Origin: Gymnopilus junonius
Taxonomy: Eukaryota; Basidiomycota; Agaricomycetes; Agaricales; Galerinaceae
Assembly (NCBI GenBank): GCA_015501075.1
Contig: JADNYJ010000192.1
Span: 1-64,000 of the forward strand
Length of the DNA stretch: 64,000 nucleotides
Direction of reading: 5' to 3'
Below are positions 61,784-64,000 of the stretch, piece after piece. Positions within the stretch are counted from its first letter, which is position 1. Each line of letters begins with the position of its first letter. The translations under genes were made by a program, and so were the position numbers. Under the pieces are notes generated by a model, which was not told the DNA's origin, made no database searches, and saw nothing but the letters and a program-made list of their open reading frames with translations.

Positions 61784-63497
61784 CTATGCAAAAGAAGGTA
61801 ATTGAGGCTCAATGAGTTGAGGCCATCGGCGATGAATGACTGGAACAAGAATTGAATCCCAAACATCATTACGTTTTCGCTTCGGAGGGGGCTTCTGTGC
61901 CATGCCTCTTGTTACCACAAACGGTGATTCCTGTTCCATAAGAGAAAAGTCAACGGGTGCAGTGCAGACAAATATCTTTAAGAAGTTAACATCCATGTCT
62001 CGCCCCGGCTCAAGTTGGAAATAGAATGGGTTGACACCTCCTGCACCATACCCAATTGTCAGGCTTCCATTCATTTTCAAAGGGGAATCAACCTTGGCTC
62101 CTTCAAGCGCAGTTGATATACTTTTATAAAAAGGTCCTGGAACACTGGAAAGAGGCAGGTTATAGCATTGTAACACAGTGACAGGCTTACGAACTTACTA
62201 ATGCTCAGGTTAGTGTTGTCGAAGTAAAACACGTAAGGGTAGAGATCGCGTCCGCTTTTATTGATTAGTTTTAAGCCGTAAGCAGCATCCTTCACAGGCA
62301 CAAAGTCGATGACTTTATTCCGACACAGGTTTGTTGCGTTAGCGGGAACGCGGAGTGTCACCTGCTCTGCTTCATCATCCTCAAGCTCGATTTCTTCCAA
62401 CTGATGGAGTTCCATTTCTATCTTGCCAGCCAGTGTAGGCTCCTCTGGATATCGATTCATTGAACTATAGAAGTGCGCGGCACTGCCAAGGATACCTGCT
62501 ACGGTTTCCACATCTGCGGGCATAGGGTTAAATGTATGGTTGAAACCATGGCAAACTGCTCGAGCGTCTTTGAGCTCAAAAATAACGTTTCCATTCAAAG
62601 TGGGAGGGTCTTCTGGTGGATTGGTGCCATCGGCTAAAGGCTCGAAGTATGCGGATAGATGGGCGTTGTCGGCCTGGCTATCAAGCACGATGTTATTCAA
62701 CCCGTATTTGTGCTGGAAGTCACGGTTGTGGCACGCCTGGTCGAACAAGAAACGGAACTGCGAGTCCTGAGGCGGGATATACAGGCGAAAATCCTCCTTC
62801 TTCCCAAGCTTCGTATACAATGCCTTCTCGTCCTTTTCCAGTACGAAGCTATCTGCTTTCAAGGTAGATGTGTAAGCATTGACGTCCGTGACCTTCAAGA
62901 TAATATTTTTCGGTTGCTGGTCTTCCAATAGGGTGAATTCTGCACCGACAGTGATGCCGTGTACAGAACCAGCATCCAGTATAGGATGCCCTGACGGTGG
63001 GTCACTCGGGCGAATTGAAAAAACTTTAAAGTCGTTCACTTTGAGATGTCCATTAAAAAGAATCCTGTTAAGATTCTGCCCTTCAAAATGTGGATTTTGT
63101 CTGCGGGAAGATAGTCGTTCAAAGATAAATTCAAACTATCAAGAATTTTCCTACAAACTTACCCTGGGATAGCGTCCATTCGAGTAAGGACACTTGAATA
63201 CGTCAATTTCTCAGGAGAAGTGCTTTCAAGAAGCTTGAGGAGCGCGAAAGAAAAGTTTCCATGGCCATGCGATTCATGCGCTAATTCGGAAGAGCCGCAG
63301 GCAGCAAGAAGGACGTGAGAAGATTGGCCACTGAGTTGATAAGCACTGGTTCCCCTGGTCATGGGCAAGCCGTATAAAATATCCTCCTCGATATATGGAT
63401 TGTGCGCGTTGTTGTCCAGCTCTACTGAACGCACGCGAATGTCACCGTTAGCGTCTCTCGTCCCGGATGCTGAGTGGCAGCAATCGAATATGACTGT
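61784..63497 (-). CDS. Caspase-like protein 4 (peptidase C14), 5' exons not visible
   Basis: The first visible exon begins at 63497 just after an acceptor CAG: TVIFDCCHSASGTRDANG (catalytic Cys), then SVELDNNAHNPYIEEDILYG and SHVLLAACGSSELAHESHGH. The conserved region: QNPHFEGQNLNRILFNGHL, AGSVHGITVGAEFTLLEDQQ, DFRLYIPPQDSQFRFLFDQA, RDLYPYVFYFDNTNLSI, SLTIGYGAGGVNPFYFQL, VNFLKIFVCTAPVDFSLMEQ and WDSILVPVIHRRWPQLIEPQ, with a stop at 61784. Like protein 3 it has no coiled-coil tail. In its paralogs an intron lies at exactly this place and the preceding exons carry the catalytic His. Here a repeat element starts 4-5 bp upstream of the exon and runs to the window end, so the N-terminal half is displaced or lost. 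Otherwise the frame is intact. Confidence 0.82.
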
Positions 63498-63501
63498 CTG
63501 A

Positions 63502-64000
63502 TTACGATGCTTTTACGTAAGTAAAACTTCGTTCTTTTAGGAGGACCTTGATGAAACGCCTGGCCGTCACGCAGCATCTCAACATTTCTGCAATCAGAGC
63601 AAATGGCGTGCTTGGGCGGGACATATCCGGTACTTTCTATTATTAGAACTGGCCGGTCTGATCACTCTGGCGATGCTGTACTGTATTCTGTGTGCTTGCG
63701 CTATAGTTTTAGTTTGTAAATGACTATAATGTGTAATTCCTGTATTTTATATTTGATCTACATTCCTTTGTGTTTTATTTTTACATTCTTGCTGGCATTT
63801 GCTGGCTGTTTAACTGAGGTGGCTATAATTGGCCGGGATTTTTATTAGCCGGAATGCTTGGTAATCGTGCTTTCCGGGACAATTGTGTTATAGCAACACC
63901 CCGACCTATATTTACGCTGCTGGCAGGGGATTTTTTAGCTACGGAAAAAATATAAAATAATAGCTAGCTTGTTTTAGTTTTAGACGAATTTACCTGCCAA
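63502..64000. mobile_element. End of a repeat element, copy B (continues past window)
   Basis: Same terminus as 4217-4450: TTACGATGCTTTTA, hairpin 63504-63532, GTTCTTTTAG, GCAGCATCTCAACAT and TCTGCAATCAGAG. After about 220 bp the two copies differ. 63800-63900 contains several GGCCGG/CCGGAA-like motifs. No coding frame. The other end lies beyond the window. Confidence 0.6.

Overview
The window is nuclear DNA of a filamentous basidiomycete, most probably an Agaricomycete. Genes carry many short GT-AG introns of about 50-60 bp, intergenic DNA is compact, and the recognisable protein families are fungal: a fungal-type phenylalanine ammonia-lyase, an NRPS-like adenylation enzyme, a CYP fragment, small secreted proteins, ER Hsp70 with HDEL, and an expanded family of caspase-like proteins. 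No rRNA, tRNA or CRISPR array was recognised.

Layout. (1) 1.5-14.2 kb looks like a metabolic group: phenylalanine ammonia-lyase (minus), a PLP aminotransferase of the ACC-synthase-like type (plus), a class II O-methyltransferase (plus) and a stand-alone adenylation enzyme (plus). The 5' end of the lyase abuts a repeat element, and 4.2-5.4 kb is a nest of non-coding repeats. (2) 14.9-23.3 kb holds a METTL14-like RNA m6A methyltransferase subunit with a very long Met/Gly/Asn-rich tail, flanked by two inverted copies of a fungal HNH-nuclease-type gene, one fuller and one deleted in its core. (3) 23.3-38 kb is gene-poor: two small secreted proteins, one unknown protein with a CxxC motif, a truncated cytochrome P450 and two unknown multi-exon genes. 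(4) 38.3-50.2 kb is housekeeping: an APC amino-acid permease, the NatC catalytic subunit NAA30, BiP/Kar2, a FluG-type amidohydrolase and an otubain deubiquitinase. (5) 50.6-63.5 kb is a cluster of four paralogous caspase-like (C14) proteins, two on plus followed by two on minus. All four share a long conserved region after the protease domain that I cannot assign to a characterised domain. The minus pair is separated by an 882-bp element with 200-bp terminal inverted repeats. The last paralog is cut exactly at an intron by the same element end that abuts the lyase 5' end.

Two cross-cutting observations matter. First, at least 13 reading-frame breaks in otherwise well conserved genes (including BiP) can each be explained by a one-base length change in a short homopolymer, so many apparent pseudogenes here may be base-calling errors. 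Second, the caspase-like cluster is the best candidate for an interesting system: a local, recently expanded set of proteases with intact His/Cys dyads, different C-terminal tails and transposon-associated rearrangement, compatible with a fungal cell-death or non-self-recognition locus. That role is inference only.
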